DNA from: Anaerolineae bacterium
GTDB taxonomy: Bacteria > Chloroflexota > Anaerolineae > 4572-78 > J111
Direction of reading: 5' to 3'
DNA length: 64,000 bases
NCBI GenBank assembly: GCA_023151115.1
Contig: JAKLJP010000017.1
Location: 62,001-126,000, forward strand
In this document: positions 52,932 through 62,200 of the stretch, piece after piece
Layout of the letters: the number at the start of each line of letters is the position of its first letter
Position numbering within the stretch: the stretch's first letter is position 1
The notes under the pieces: generated by a model
What the model was told of the DNA's origin: nothing
Databases searched by the model: none
What the model saw: the letters and a program-made list of their open reading frames with translations, nothing else
Translations under genes and position numbers: made by a program

Positions 52932-54070
52932 AATTCTGGAAGCAGTTGCGCTGGAAAATCATCGGCGGGCATATGCTGGTGGTCCTCGTCGGGGTACTGA
53001 CCCTATCGTTTGTGAGCGAAATCATCAGGTTGCGCACCATGCCCACCGTGTTGCAGCCCCATCTGGCAATTTTGACCCAGGCCGAAACTCCGGCAGAGAT
53101 TGAACGAACCATCGCCAGCCTGATAGAAACCTTTTACCGGGATGCGATTTCTCGTTCCCTCCTAATTGCCGCCCTCAGCGCCATTGTCACCGGTTTGCTG
53201 ACCAGCCTGTTTCTGGCCCGTGAAATTTTGCGCCCGCTCTGGCAGCTTGCCTCCACCAGCCAACGCATCGCCGGGGGGCGCTACAGCGAACGGATAAACG
53301 TGCCGGCGAGTACGGAACTGGCTTTGGTTGCTACCAGCTTTAACCAGATGGCTGAAGTCCTGGAACAGGTCGAGCAGCAGCGCGTGGCCCTGATTAACAA
53401 CGTGGCCCACGAACTGCGCACCCCCCTGACCGGCCTGGAAGGCTACCTGGAAGGGTTGATGGATGGTCTCTTTACTGGTACCCCTGAAACCTTTGCCCAG
53501 ATGTCCCAGGAGGTCCGCCGCCTGCACCGGCTGGTGGATGACCTGCAAGCCTTGTCGCTGGTGGAGGCGGGCCAGATCTCACTTCACCTGGAAACGTTTG
53601 ATCTTATCCCCCTTGTTGAGCGCATCGCCGCCCAACTCAAACCCCAGGCTATGGCCCAGTGTTTAGAAATTATCACCGAGCACCATCACTCCAAAATTTC
53701 GGTTTACGCCGATCCCGACCGCACAGCCCAGGTCATCGTGAATCTGGTCGGTAACGCCATTCGTTATACACCTGACGGGGGCTGCATCACCGTTCGGGTC
53801 GGCAAAGCCGACGGCCTGGCCCGGGTCGAGGTGCAGGATAACGGCATCGGCATCCCCGCGGAAGCTCTACCTTACCTTTTTGAACGCTTTTACCGAGTAG
53901 ACCGGTCGCGTTCGCGCCACAGCGGCGGTAGCGGTATTGGTTTGACCATTGCCCGTCATCTGGCCTGGGCCATGGCCGGCGATTTGACCGCGGCCAGCCC
54001 CGGCCCAGGCCAAGGCAGCACGTTCACCTTTACCCTGCCGTTGACCTTATCCTCGACGCACCCCCTCTAA
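52928..54070 (+). CDS. Sensor histidine kinase
   Basis: Membrane kinase of 380 residues. Two membrane segments (about 14-34 and 78-98) frame a small outer loop of about 40 residues, then HAMP (about 99-150), HisKA with phospho-His in NNVAHELRTPLTG, and a HATPase domain with N box NLVGNAIRYTP and G boxes DNGIGIP and GGSGIGL. Starts with ATGA overlap to the response regulator. The small sensor loop suggests membrane or small-ligand sensing; PhoR/BaeS-like. Signal unknown. Confidence 0.94.
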   Translation: MKFWKQLRWKIIGGHMLVVLVGVLTLSFVSEIIRLRTMPTVLQPHLAILTQAETPAEIERTIASLIETFYRDAISRSLLIAALSAIVTGLLTSLFLAREILRPLWQLASTSQRIAGGRYSERINVPASTELALVATSFNQMAEVLEQVEQQRVALINNVAHELRTPLTGLEGYLEGLMDGLFTGTPETFAQMSQEVRRLHRLVDDLQALSLVEAGQISLHLETFDLIPLVERIAAQLKPQAMAQCLEIITEHHHSKISVYADPDRTAQVIVNLVGNAIRYTPDGGCITVRVGKADGLARVEVQDNGIGIPAEALPYLFERFYRVDRSRSRHSGGSGIGLTIARHLAWAMAGDLTAASPGPGQGSTFTFTLPLTLSSTHPL

Positions 54071-54085
54071 TCCCCGACGGACATT

Positions 54086-54150
54086 TTACAGCTTCCCTTA
54101 CACAATCCTTACACTGACCTTATCCTGTTTTTACAAAGCCTTGTTATAGT
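54086..54150 (+). promoter_or_regulatory. Direct-repeat array and -10 box before rhodanese/SulP genes
   Basis: TTACA-like half-sites begin at 54086, 54098, 54109, 54120 (TTATC) and 54131, so four intervals of 12, 11, 11 and 11 bases, followed by TATAGT at 54145-54150 with no good -35. The spacing is one helical turn, as in PhoB/OmpR/PhoP-type boxes. The likely binder is the response regulator encoded just upstream. Confidence 0.6.
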
Positions 54151-54196
54151 CGTTCTGTAAACCAATACTTTTCTTCACCCATTCAATCCAAATCCA

Positions 54197-54571
54197 ATGG
54201 AGTTAACCAAAATGTTACAAAGCTTATTTGGTTTGGGGACTGCCCGCCAAACCAGCAAAATCCATACGACTACCCCCCAAGAACTCTACCAACGTTTACA
54301 GAAACAAGAGCCGCTGGTGTTGGTAGATGTGCGCTCACCCGACGAATACGAGCAGGACGGTCATATTCGCGGGTCTCGACTTTTGCCACTGCCAGTGTTG
54401 CTACAACGGAGCAACGAATTACCCAAAGATACCCCCATTATCTGCATCTGCCGCTCCGGCAACCGCAGCCATATTGCCTGCGAACAGTTAGCCGGCCGGG
54501 GTTTCACCAACGTCACCAACTTGGTCGGGGGGATGATTGGCTGGAGCCGGTCCGGTCTGCCGGTTGAATGA
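54197..54571 (+). CDS. Rhodanese-domain protein
   Basis: Single-domain sulfurtransferase of 124 residues. Active-site loop CICRSGNRSH with the persulfide-forming Cys, entry motif LVDVRSPDEYEQDGHIRGS, and the C-terminal LVGGMIGW. No signal peptide, so cytoplasmic. It would carry sulfane sulfur. It precedes the SulP gene by 25 bases and a molybdenum/iron-sulfur redox set, suggesting sulfur metabolism. ATG 54212 is an alternative start. Confidence 0.9.
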   Translation: MELTKMLQSLFGLGTARQTSKIHTTTPQELYQRLQKQEPLVLVDVRSPDEYEQDGHIRGSRLLPLPVLLQRSNELPKDTPIICICRSGNRSHIACEQLAGRGFTNVTNLVGGMIGWSRSGLPVE

Positions 54572-54596
54572 GCCAACTTTTAAAGAGGTGCATCAA

Positions 54597-56369
54597 GTGG
54601 CTACTCTGGAAGTAGTAGGACCCCCGCCGAATATCCGCAAGGTTGAGAGATTGACGCTCGGCCGTTTTTTGCCGTTTTTAGATTGGCTGATCCATTATCG
54701 CCGGGCCGACCTGGTGGGCGACCTGATGGCCGGCATTATCGTGACAATTATGCTGGTGCCGCAGGGGATGGCCTATGCTCTGCTGGCCGGGCTGCCGCCC
54801 CAGATCGGTTTGTATGCCAGTATTATCCCGCTCATCATCTATGGGCTGCTGGGCACCAGCCGCACCCTGGCCGTTGGGCCGGTGGCGATTGTCTCGCTGC
54901 TGGTCGTGAGCGGGGTCAGCCCTTTGGCCGATCCGGGCAGCGCCCAATATGTCCAATTGGCCTTGACCCTGGCCCTGCTGGTTGGCCTGATCCAGGCCGT
55001 TATGGGACTGGTTCGGCTGGGCTTTCTGGTCAATTTTCTCAGCCATCCGGTGCTCTCCGGCTTTACCAGCGCGGCGGCGATTGTGATTGGCGTCAGTCAG
55101 GTCAAGCACCTGTTGGGCGTGTCCATTCCTCAAACTGAGCAGCTTTATGAACTTCTATTCTATCTCGCGCAGCGCCTGGGCCAAAGCAACCCGGTCACGC
55201 TGGGCATCGGCCTGGGGAGTGTGGCGATTCTGCTCTATTTCAAGCACGGGCTGGGCAGCCAGCTCAAACGCTGGGGGCTGCCCGACCGCCTGGTGGTCCC
55301 TCTGACGCGGAGCGCGCCGTTGGTGGTAGTGCTGCTGGGCACGGGGCTGGTCTGGGCTTTGGGATTGCAGGCGCAGGCCAATGTCAAAATTGTAGCCGAA
55401 GTTCCCGCCGGGTTACCTGGCTTAACCCTACCCATGTTTGATCTGAACTTGTGGCAACTTCTCTTGCCAACAGCTCTGGCCATCAGTTTTGTCGGCTATA
55501 TGGAAAGTATTTCGGTGGCCAAATCGCTGGCCAGTAAACGCCGGCAAAAGGTAGACGCCAACCAGGAATTAATCGCCCTGGGCGCGGCCAACCTGGGGGC
55601 GACCCTGAGCGGCGGTTATCCGGTCACCGGCGGATTCAGTCGTTCGGTAGTCAACTTTACCGCCGGGGCCAACACCGGCCTGGCCTCGCTCATTACCGCT
55701 GGATTGATTGCCCTGACCGTCATCTTTTTAACCCCGCTTTTTTATTATCTACCTCAGGCCGTGCTGGCCGCAATTATCATCGTGGCCGTGCTGGGCCTGA
55801 TTGATCTAGCCACCCTCAAGCACGTCTGGCATTACAACAAAGCCGACGCGGCTTCCTTGATTGTCACCTTTCTGGCTGTGCTGGCCCTGGGCGTCGAGGC
55901 CGGGATTGGGGTCGGAGTTGCCGTTACCATCCTACTGTTCCTGTGGCGGACCAGCCGGCCACACGTAGCTGTTGTGGGCCGCCTGGGCCAGAGCGAAACC
56001 TATCGCAATATCCTGCGCTATCAAGTCAAAACCTGTCCTCACGTGGTCGCCATGCGAGTGGACGAGAGCCTCTACTTTGCCAATACTAAATTTCTGGAAG
56101 ATACCATTCTGGGGATTATTACCGAGCGGCCCGAAGTAAAGCATTTGGTCTTGATCGGCATTGCCGTCAACTTTATTGACGCCAGCGCCCTGGAAACGCT
56201 GGAGGCGCTGGTCGAAGAGCTGCGCAATGCGGGAGTGGAATTTCATCTGGCCGAGATCAAGGGGCCGGTCATGGACCGGCTTAAGGCTATCGGTTTTGTG
56301 GATAAAATCGGCCGGGATCATATCCACCTCAGCACTCACGAGGCCATGAAAACACTCAACTGTGTGTAA
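54597..56369 (+). CDS. SulP-family anion transporter with STAS domain
   Basis: Inorganic anion transporter (SLC26/SulP) of 590 residues: membrane domain of about 430 residues with MLVPQGMAYALLAGLPPQIGLYAS and GGYPVTGGFSRSVVN, then a STAS domain (VLIGIAVNFIDASALETL). It moves sulfate or another small anion such as bicarbonate. The GTG at 54597 has GAGGTG six bases upstream; an earlier in-frame ATG overlaps the rhodanese gene and lacks a site. It is co-transcribed with the rhodanese. Confidence 0.92.
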   Translation: MATLEVVGPPPNIRKVERLTLGRFLPFLDWLIHYRRADLVGDLMAGIIVTIMLVPQGMAYALLAGLPPQIGLYASIIPLIIYGLLGTSRTLAVGPVAIVSLLVVSGVSPLADPGSAQYVQLALTLALLVGLIQAVMGLVRLGFLVNFLSHPVLSGFTSAAAIVIGVSQVKHLLGVSIPQTEQLYELLFYLAQRLGQSNPVTLGIGLGSVAILLYFKHGLGSQLKRWGLPDRLVVPLTRSAPLVVVLLGTGLVWALGLQAQANVKIVAEVPAGLPGLTLPMFDLNLWQLLLPTALAISFVGYMESISVAKSLASKRRQKVDANQELIALGAANLGATLSGGYPVTGGFSRSVVNFTAGANTGLASLITAGLIALTVIFLTPLFYYLPQAVLAAIIIVAVLGLIDLATLKHVWHYNKADAASLIVTFLAVLALGVEAGIGVGVAVTILLFLWRTSRPHVAVVGRLGQSETYRNILRYQVKTCPHVVAMRVDESLYFANTKFLEDTILGIITERPEVKHLVLIGIAVNFIDASALETLEALVEELRNAGVEFHLAEIKGPVMDRLKAIGFVDKIGRDHIHLSTHEAMKTLNCV

Positions 56370-56493
56370 GTATCCGGGTAACGCATCCTGAGTAGCCTTG
56401 AGCGAAGCGAAAGGCGTATCGAAGGGTGCGATTTGGGAAACTCGACCCAGGTGAAGCAATAAACCTACTGTTGAATTACATGGAGGTAATAAT

Positions 56494-56592
56494 ATGGCTA
56501 ATCTGCTTGCCGCCAACGGCTTTTTGACCGGCTTTGCTCGACAGTTCGGTCGCCAACTTGCCAGCCAAGCGGATAGTAGGAGCAATGGATGA
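56494..56592 (+). CDS. Small protein of 32 residues, coupled to Fe-S gene
   Basis: An open frame of 32 codons begins at ATG 56494 with a perfect GGAGGT site (56482-56487) and ends in TGA at 56590-56592, overlapping the next start in ATGA. The sequence begins MANLLAANGFLTGFARQFGRQ. It has an amphipathic look, no Cys and no clear membrane helix. It could be a small subunit of the redox complex or a leader that sets translation of the Fe-S gene, which has no good ribosome site of its own. Confidence 0.6.
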   Translation: MANLLAANGFLTGFARQFGRQLASQADSRSNG

Positions 56593-58334
56593 ATTACGGC
56601 TTTGTCATCAATAATAAAACCTGTATCGGTTGCCACGCTTGCAGCACCGCCTGCAAATCTGAAAATGAAGTGCCGCTGGGCGTCTACCGCACCTGGGTCA
56701 AATATGTCGAGAAGGGCGAATATCCCCACAGCAAACGCTATTTTCAGGTAACGCGCTGCAATCACTGCGCCAATCCGCCCTGCGTCCGCATCTGCCCGGT
56801 TACGGCCATGTACCAGCGCCACGACGGGATTGTGGAATTTGACCCCGATGTGTGTATCGGCTGCAAAGCCTGTATGCAGGCCTGCCCTTACGACGCTATT
56901 TACCTTGACCCCGAAACTCACACCGCCGCCAAATGTCACTTCTGCTCCCACCGCACCGACATCGGCCTGCAACCGGCTTGCGTCGTCGTCTGTCCCACCC
57001 AATCCATCATCGCCGGCGACCTGGACGACCCTAACAGCCGCATTCGCCGCTTGTTGGCCCACGAAAAAGTCAGTGCGCGCAAACCGGAGCAAGGCACTGC
57101 CCCCAAGCTGTTTTACATTGACGGCGACGACGTTGGCCTGACCCCCACCGCTGCCCAGGCCAGCTTCATGTGGTCCGACCTTGTTTCCGAACAAAGTGTG
57201 GCCGCTTACACCAACGGACATGGCAATGGACGCTATGAGATCATCCCCTTGACGGCCGTTCAAAGCAATAATCAATTGCTGACCGCTGTCCGTAAAAATA
57301 ACCCGTCTCACGCCTCACGTCTCACGCCTCACGCTGCCTCCGGCGTTGCCATTCGTTCTCCCCAACCCCAAGGCATTGGCAATCATGGCCCGATTCACCT
57401 GGGGACAAGTCGCATGGCCGAGCATTTGATGCAGACTACTTACAACGCCCAGCACAAAATCCCCTGGCACTGGCCGGTGCCGGCTTATCTGGTCACAAAG
57501 GGGATTGGCAGCGGCCTGTTTGCCCTTTTAGCCATTTTCTTTGGGCTAAATCTGGTTGATTTCAACCCGGTGCTGGCCCTGGCCGGTAATTTCACCAGCC
57601 TGCTGTTCATCGGCCTGACCACGTTACTATTGGTGCTGGACCTGGACCAGCCGCTGAAGTTCCATACCATCCTGACCCGTCCGCAGTGGCAATCATGGCT
57701 CACGCGGGGCGCTTTTATTCTGATTGGCTTTACCCTGGTGGCCGGCTTGTGGTTACTGCTGGAAGGGGCGGCGTTCATGGGGCTAATAGACTCGACCGTT
57801 GCGGCAACAATCCGCCCGCCGATCCTGGTCATCGGCTTTGTCCTGGCCATCGCCGCCGCCGTTTACACCGCTTTCCTATTCGGTCAGGCCGAAGGACGAG
57901 ATTTGTGGCAGAGTACCTTGCTGCCGGCGCACCTGGTCATTCAGGCCCTCATGGTCGGCTCGGCCACGCTGCTGGCCCTGGGACTCTTTATAACCCTGGC
58001 CCCGGCGATGACGGCAGCCTTAACCTGGATTTTTGGCGTCTCCCTGGCCGTTGATCTTTTTGTGATCCTGCTGGGTGAATTTGGCATGCCCCACGCTTCC
58101 GAAGTCGCCGCCCGCGCCGCCCATGCGATCAGCCACGGCAAGTATCGTCGCTATTTCTGGGGCGGCTCGATTGGGCTGGGGCATATTATCCCGCTCATCT
58201 TGTTGTTGACAGCCGGGTTTGGAGGTCCGCTTGCGCCTGACTTATTAGCCGTTGCCGCCCTGACCACTATTGCCGGCCTGTATCTATTTGAATACGCCTT
58301 TGTGATGGCCCCGCAGGAGATACCAAATTCGTAG
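56589..58334 (+). CDS. Fused 4Fe-4S ferredoxin and NrfD membrane subunit
   Basis: Protein of 581 residues that joins two subunits normally separate in CISM oxidoreductases. Residues 1-165 are a DmsB/PsrB-type electron-transfer subunit with sixteen cysteines in four clusters (CIGCHACSTAC, CNHCANPPCVRIC, CIGCKACMQAC, CHFC...CVVVC). Residues about 290-575 are an NrfD/PsrC-type membrane subunit with about eight helices that exchanges electrons with quinone. The linker contains NPSHASRLTPHAAS, coded by a CTCACGC heptamer array. No Tat signal, so the Fe-S part faces the cytoplasm. Partner: the molybdopterin enzyme at 59235. Confidence 0.88.
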   Translation: MNYGFVINNKTCIGCHACSTACKSENEVPLGVYRTWVKYVEKGEYPHSKRYFQVTRCNHCANPPCVRICPVTAMYQRHDGIVEFDPDVCIGCKACMQACPYDAIYLDPETHTAAKCHFCSHRTDIGLQPACVVVCPTQSIIAGDLDDPNSRIRRLLAHEKVSARKPEQGTAPKLFYIDGDDVGLTPTAAQASFMWSDLVSEQSVAAYTNGHGNGRYEIIPLTAVQSNNQLLTAVRKNNPSHASRLTPHAASGVAIRSPQPQGIGNHGPIHLGTSRMAEHLMQTTYNAQHKIPWHWPVPAYLVTKGIGSGLFALLAIFFGLNLVDFNPVLALAGNFTSLLFIGLTTLLLVLDLDQPLKFHTILTRPQWQSWLTRGAFILIGFTLVAGLWLLLEGAAFMGLIDSTVAATIRPPILVIGFVLAIAAAVYTAFLFGQAEGRDLWQSTLLPAHLVIQALMVGSATLLALGLFITLAPAMTAALTWIFGVSLAVDLFVILLGEFGMPHASEVAARAAHAISHGKYRRYFWGGSIGLGHIIPLILLLTAGFGGPLAPDLLAVAALTTIAGLYLFEYAFVMAPQEIPNS

Positions 58335-58339
58335 ATGAA

Positions 58340-58759
58340 TTAAAGGGAATAACGTTTGGTCGCTACCAATATCTGCCGTTGAATTACCCGCTTCGGGTCA
58401 TTCAGACGCAGTAAAACTACGGTTGCTCGACCGGTGGGGGTCAACCCCGTAATCCGGGCATTGTCCTGAAGCATAAAATGTTCAGCCCATGCCTGAACAC
58501 GAGGATTGAAAAGAGGGGTGATCTCGCCAGAGATAGGGTCTATGGCAGCTATATCTGATCCTTTATAACGATTACATTCAAGACAAGCCAGGGCAAGATT
58601 GTGACTGACTGTTTGCCCCTGATGTTTTAGGGGCATGATATGGTCTACTTGGTGTGAAAACGAGGTATCATCTTGGTGAATTAGACAATACTCGCACCTT
58701 TCCCTGGCTCGCTTCGTGACCAAACGGCGTAAGTTGGCGGAAATATCAATACGGGCCAC
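58340..58759 (-). CDS. HNH endonuclease
   Basis: HNH nuclease of 139 residues. Motif: CEYC, then [33 protein letters not shown], so both zinc-type Cys pairs and the H-N-H set are visible. It might be a homing-like, restriction or toxin-like nuclease. It starts with GTG three bases behind the stop of the upstream small gene, so the two form a unit that is inverted relative to the redox genes around it. Confidence 0.88.
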   Translation of the reverse strand: MARIDISANLRRLVTKRARERCEYCLIHQDDTSFSHQVDHIMPLKHQGQTVSHNLALACLECNRYKGSDIAAIDPISGEITPLFNPRVQAWAEHFMLQDNARITGLTPTGRATVVLLRLNDPKRVIQRQILVATKRYSL

Positions 58760-58762
58760 AGG

Positions 58763-59152
58763 TTAAACACCAGGAGACAGGGCAGAGCGAGCATGGGCCT
58801 TGAGTAAAATGAGCAAGTGATTGATTTGCTGGAAAGTGTCAAGTTCAGCAGCTTCATCATCGGTCAAGTTGTTCTCTCGATTCTTATCCAACAACTCCTC
58901 AAGTCGTGCTTGTGTGGCCGGGGAGACCTTGAATGTGATAATCTGCGCCGGTGTTGGCCGACTCAGAAGAAAATCAATGACATCTTTCATCGCCGGATGA
59001 ACTATTTCTGACTTAGCCAGGGTGGTTAACGGCATTTCAGCCGGAAAGAGGTCTACTGCTATAGATAAAAGTTCAGGCAACTGCTCTTGCCGCAAGGCCA
59101 AGCGCACAGCCAGATCATCAGGCACTTCTAAAGTTATTGTAGTCACAGACAA
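58763..59152 (-). CDS. Hypothetical protein paired with HNH nuclease
   Basis: Protein of 129 residues, mostly helical and acidic. The start TITLEVPDDLAVRLAL resembles ribbon-helix-helix or antitoxin-like beginnings, and the middle VSPATQARLEELLDKNRENN and LTDDEAAELDTFQQINHLL form helices. I do not recognise a named family. The coupling to an HNH gene suggests a toxin-antitoxin-like or regulatory pair, but that is inference. TTG 59152 with AAAAGGA upstream; GTG 59146 is possible. Confidence 0.65.
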   Translation of the reverse strand: MSVTTITLEVPDDLAVRLALRQEQLPELLSIAVDLFPAEMPLTTLAKSEIVHPAMKDVIDFLLSRPTPAQIITFKVSPATQARLEELLDKNRENNLTDDEAAELDTFQQINHLLILLKAHARSALSPGV

Positions 59153-59234
59153 CCATCCTTTTTATTTTACGTTTATTCTAGCATAAGCGGACACAGAAAA
59201 AAACTATTGAGTTGTGTTTAATCGGGAGACAGTT

Positions 59235-62200
59235 ATGAAAGAGAAACTCACCCGTTTTCTCAAAGCATTTGCTAAGTTGACCCAAACCCAGCAACCTGCC
59301 TGGGCTACTCCATCTGGTCCAATGAAGGGGGATGCTCCACCCATTGAGCCAATTGACTTGACCGCAGTCACCTCCTCCAATCCTCCAACCTCCAACCCTT
59401 CGACTTCGCTCAGGACAGGCCTTCCAACCCTCCAACCTTCCAACCCTCTAACCCCCAACCCTCTAACCTTCCAACCCTCCAATCTCCAACCCTTCGACTT
59501 CGCTCAGGACAAGCCCTCCAACCTTCCAACCTTCCAACCTTCCGACCTCCAACCCTCCCCCGACCTGACCAACTACCCCCCTCCGGAAAAGTGGGATAAC
59601 TGGGTCGAGTACGACTCCAAAGCCTGGCCGCAGAAAAAGAGCCGTAATTACATGCTGGTCCCGACGATTTGCTTCAACTGCGAGAGCGCCTGCGGCTTGC
59701 TGGGCTACGTGGACAAAGAAACCCTCGAAATCCAGAAGTTTGAAGGCAACCCGCTCCACCCCGGCAGCCGGGGGCGCAACTGCGCCAAAGGCCCGGCCAC
59801 CCACAACCAGATTTACGACCCGGAACGCATCCTTTTCCCGCTCAAGCGAGTGGGCCAGCGCGGCGAGGGCAAATGGCAGCGCGTCACCTGGGACGAGGTG
59901 GTGGACGACCTGGCCGCTCGCCTCCGCAAAGCCTTTCTGGAAGAGCGCCACAACGAAATCATGTACCACGTCGGCCGGCCCGGCCACGATGGGCTGATGG
60001 AATGGGTCCTCTTTGCCTGGGGCGTAGACAGCCACAACAGCCACACCAATGTCTGTTCGTCGGGCGGGCGGGCCGGCTACGCTTTCTGGATGGGCCTCGA
60101 CCGCCCTTCGCCCGACCACGCCAACGCCCGCGTGATTTTACTGCTCAGTTCCCACCTGGAAACGGGTCATTACTTCAACCCCCACGCCCAGCGGATTATG
60201 GAAGGCAAGCAGGCCGGGGCCAAGTTGATTGTCATTGACACCCGCCTCTCAAACACCGCCAGCCACGCCGATTACTGGCTGTCGCCCTGGCCCGGCACGG
60301 AGGCGGTCATTTTCCTGGCGATTGCCAATTACCTGATCCAGACCGGCCAATACAACCGTGATTTTGTCCAAACCTGGGTCAACTGGGCCGAATACATGCG
60401 CTATGAATGGCCGGACGCGCCCTGCACCTTTGAAATCTTTGAAGCCAAGCTCAAGGAAATCTATGCCGGCTACACCTTTGACTATGCCGCCGCCGAAAGC
60501 GGCGTCGAGGCCGGCCTGATTCGCCAAATAGCCGAGGAAGTGGCCCGCTGTGAGGGCAAGCTGGCCTCGCATACCTGGCGCAGCGCCACCGCCGGCCATC
60601 TGGGCGGCTGGCAAATCGCCCGCGCTCTGTGGTTTCTCAACGTGCTGACCGGCTCCGTCGGCGTCAGCGGCGGCGTTTCGGCCAGCGCCTGGGACAAATG
60701 GACGCCGCGGCCGCACAAACTGGCCCCCCATCCCAAACGCTGGAACGAACTGACCTGGCCGCAGGAGTATCCGCTCAGCTTTTTCGAGATGAGCATCCTG
60801 CTCCCCCACTTTTTAAAAGAAGGCCGGGGCAAGCTCGACACCTACTTCACCCGCGTCTACAACCCGGTCTGGACCAACCCCGACGGCATGTCGTGGCTGG
60901 AAGTGCTGACTGACGAGTCGAAAGTGGGGCTGCACGTCTGCCTGACCCCCACCTGGAGCGAAACGGCCTGGTTCGCCGATTACGTCCTGCCGATGGGCCA
61001 CGCCGCCGAACGTTACGACACCATGAGCCAGGAAACGCACGCCGGGGCCTGGCTGGCCTTCCGCCAGCCGGTACGCCGGGCGGCCCTGGAACGCCTGGGC
61101 CAGCCGGTTGAGCAGAGTTATGAGGCCAACCCCGGCGAGGTGTGGGAGGAAACAGAGTTCTGGATTGAGCTGTCGTGGCGGATTGACCCCGACGGCAGCC
61201 TGGGTATCCGCCAATATTTCGAGTCGCCCTACCGGCCCGGCCAAAAAATCACAGCCCCGGAATATTATCGCTGGCTGTTTGAAAACAGCGTGCCCGGCCT
61301 GCCCGAAGCCGCCGCCAAAGAAGGCTTGACCCCCTACGAGTACATGAGCAAGTACGGCGCGTTTGAGCTTCGGCGCGGGGCGGAGCAGCCCTACGCCCAG
61401 CCGGTGGCGGCTGATTTGCTGGAAAACGCCAGCACCGACGCGGCCAGCGGCATTGTCTACACCCAGGTCCCGGCTAAACCTGCGGCCAACATCACCCCTG
61501 CGCCCGCTTTTCCCGGCGATGAACGCGGCCGGCCCATCGGTCTACAGATCAACGGGCAGGTGGTGCGCGGCTTCGACACGCCCTCTCGCCGCCTGGAGTT
61601 TTATTCAACCACGCTGCGCGATTGGGGCTGGCCAGAGCATGCCATCCCCGGCTATATCAAAAGCCACGTCCATCCCGATAAGCTCGACCCCGCCGCCGGT
61701 GAGTTTGTCTTGTTGCCCACCTTCCGCCTGCCGACGATGATTCATACCCGCTCCGGCAACAGCAAGTGGTTGAACGAAATCAGTCACAAAAACCCGCTGT
61801 GGCTCCACCCCAGCGACGCTGCCCGCTTGGGCGTCACTGACGGCGACCTGGTTCGGGTGACGACCGACATCGGTTATTTTGTCATCAAATGCTGGCTGAC
61901 CGAAGGGATTCGCCCCGGCGTGGCCGCCTGTTCGCATCACATGGGGCGCTGGCGGCTGCAAGAAATGGGCATGGAACGCTGGTCGTCGGCCCTGGTGGAT
62001 TTGCAGTCAGACGGCGAGGGCCGCTGGCGGATGCGCCAGATCAGCGGGGCGCAGCCCTTTGAGAGCAGCGACCCCGACTCGCAGCGCGTCTGGTGGAAGG
62101 ATGTCGGCGTACACCAAAACCTGACCTTCCCGGTTCACCCCGACCCCATCAGCGGTATGCACTGCTGGCATCAGAAGGTCAAGCTGGAGAAGGCGCAGGC

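Noticed and set aside
55932..57311. 459-codon open frame on the minus strand
   Set aside because: It is antisense to the SulP and Fe-S/NrfD genes, both of which have clear family motifs.
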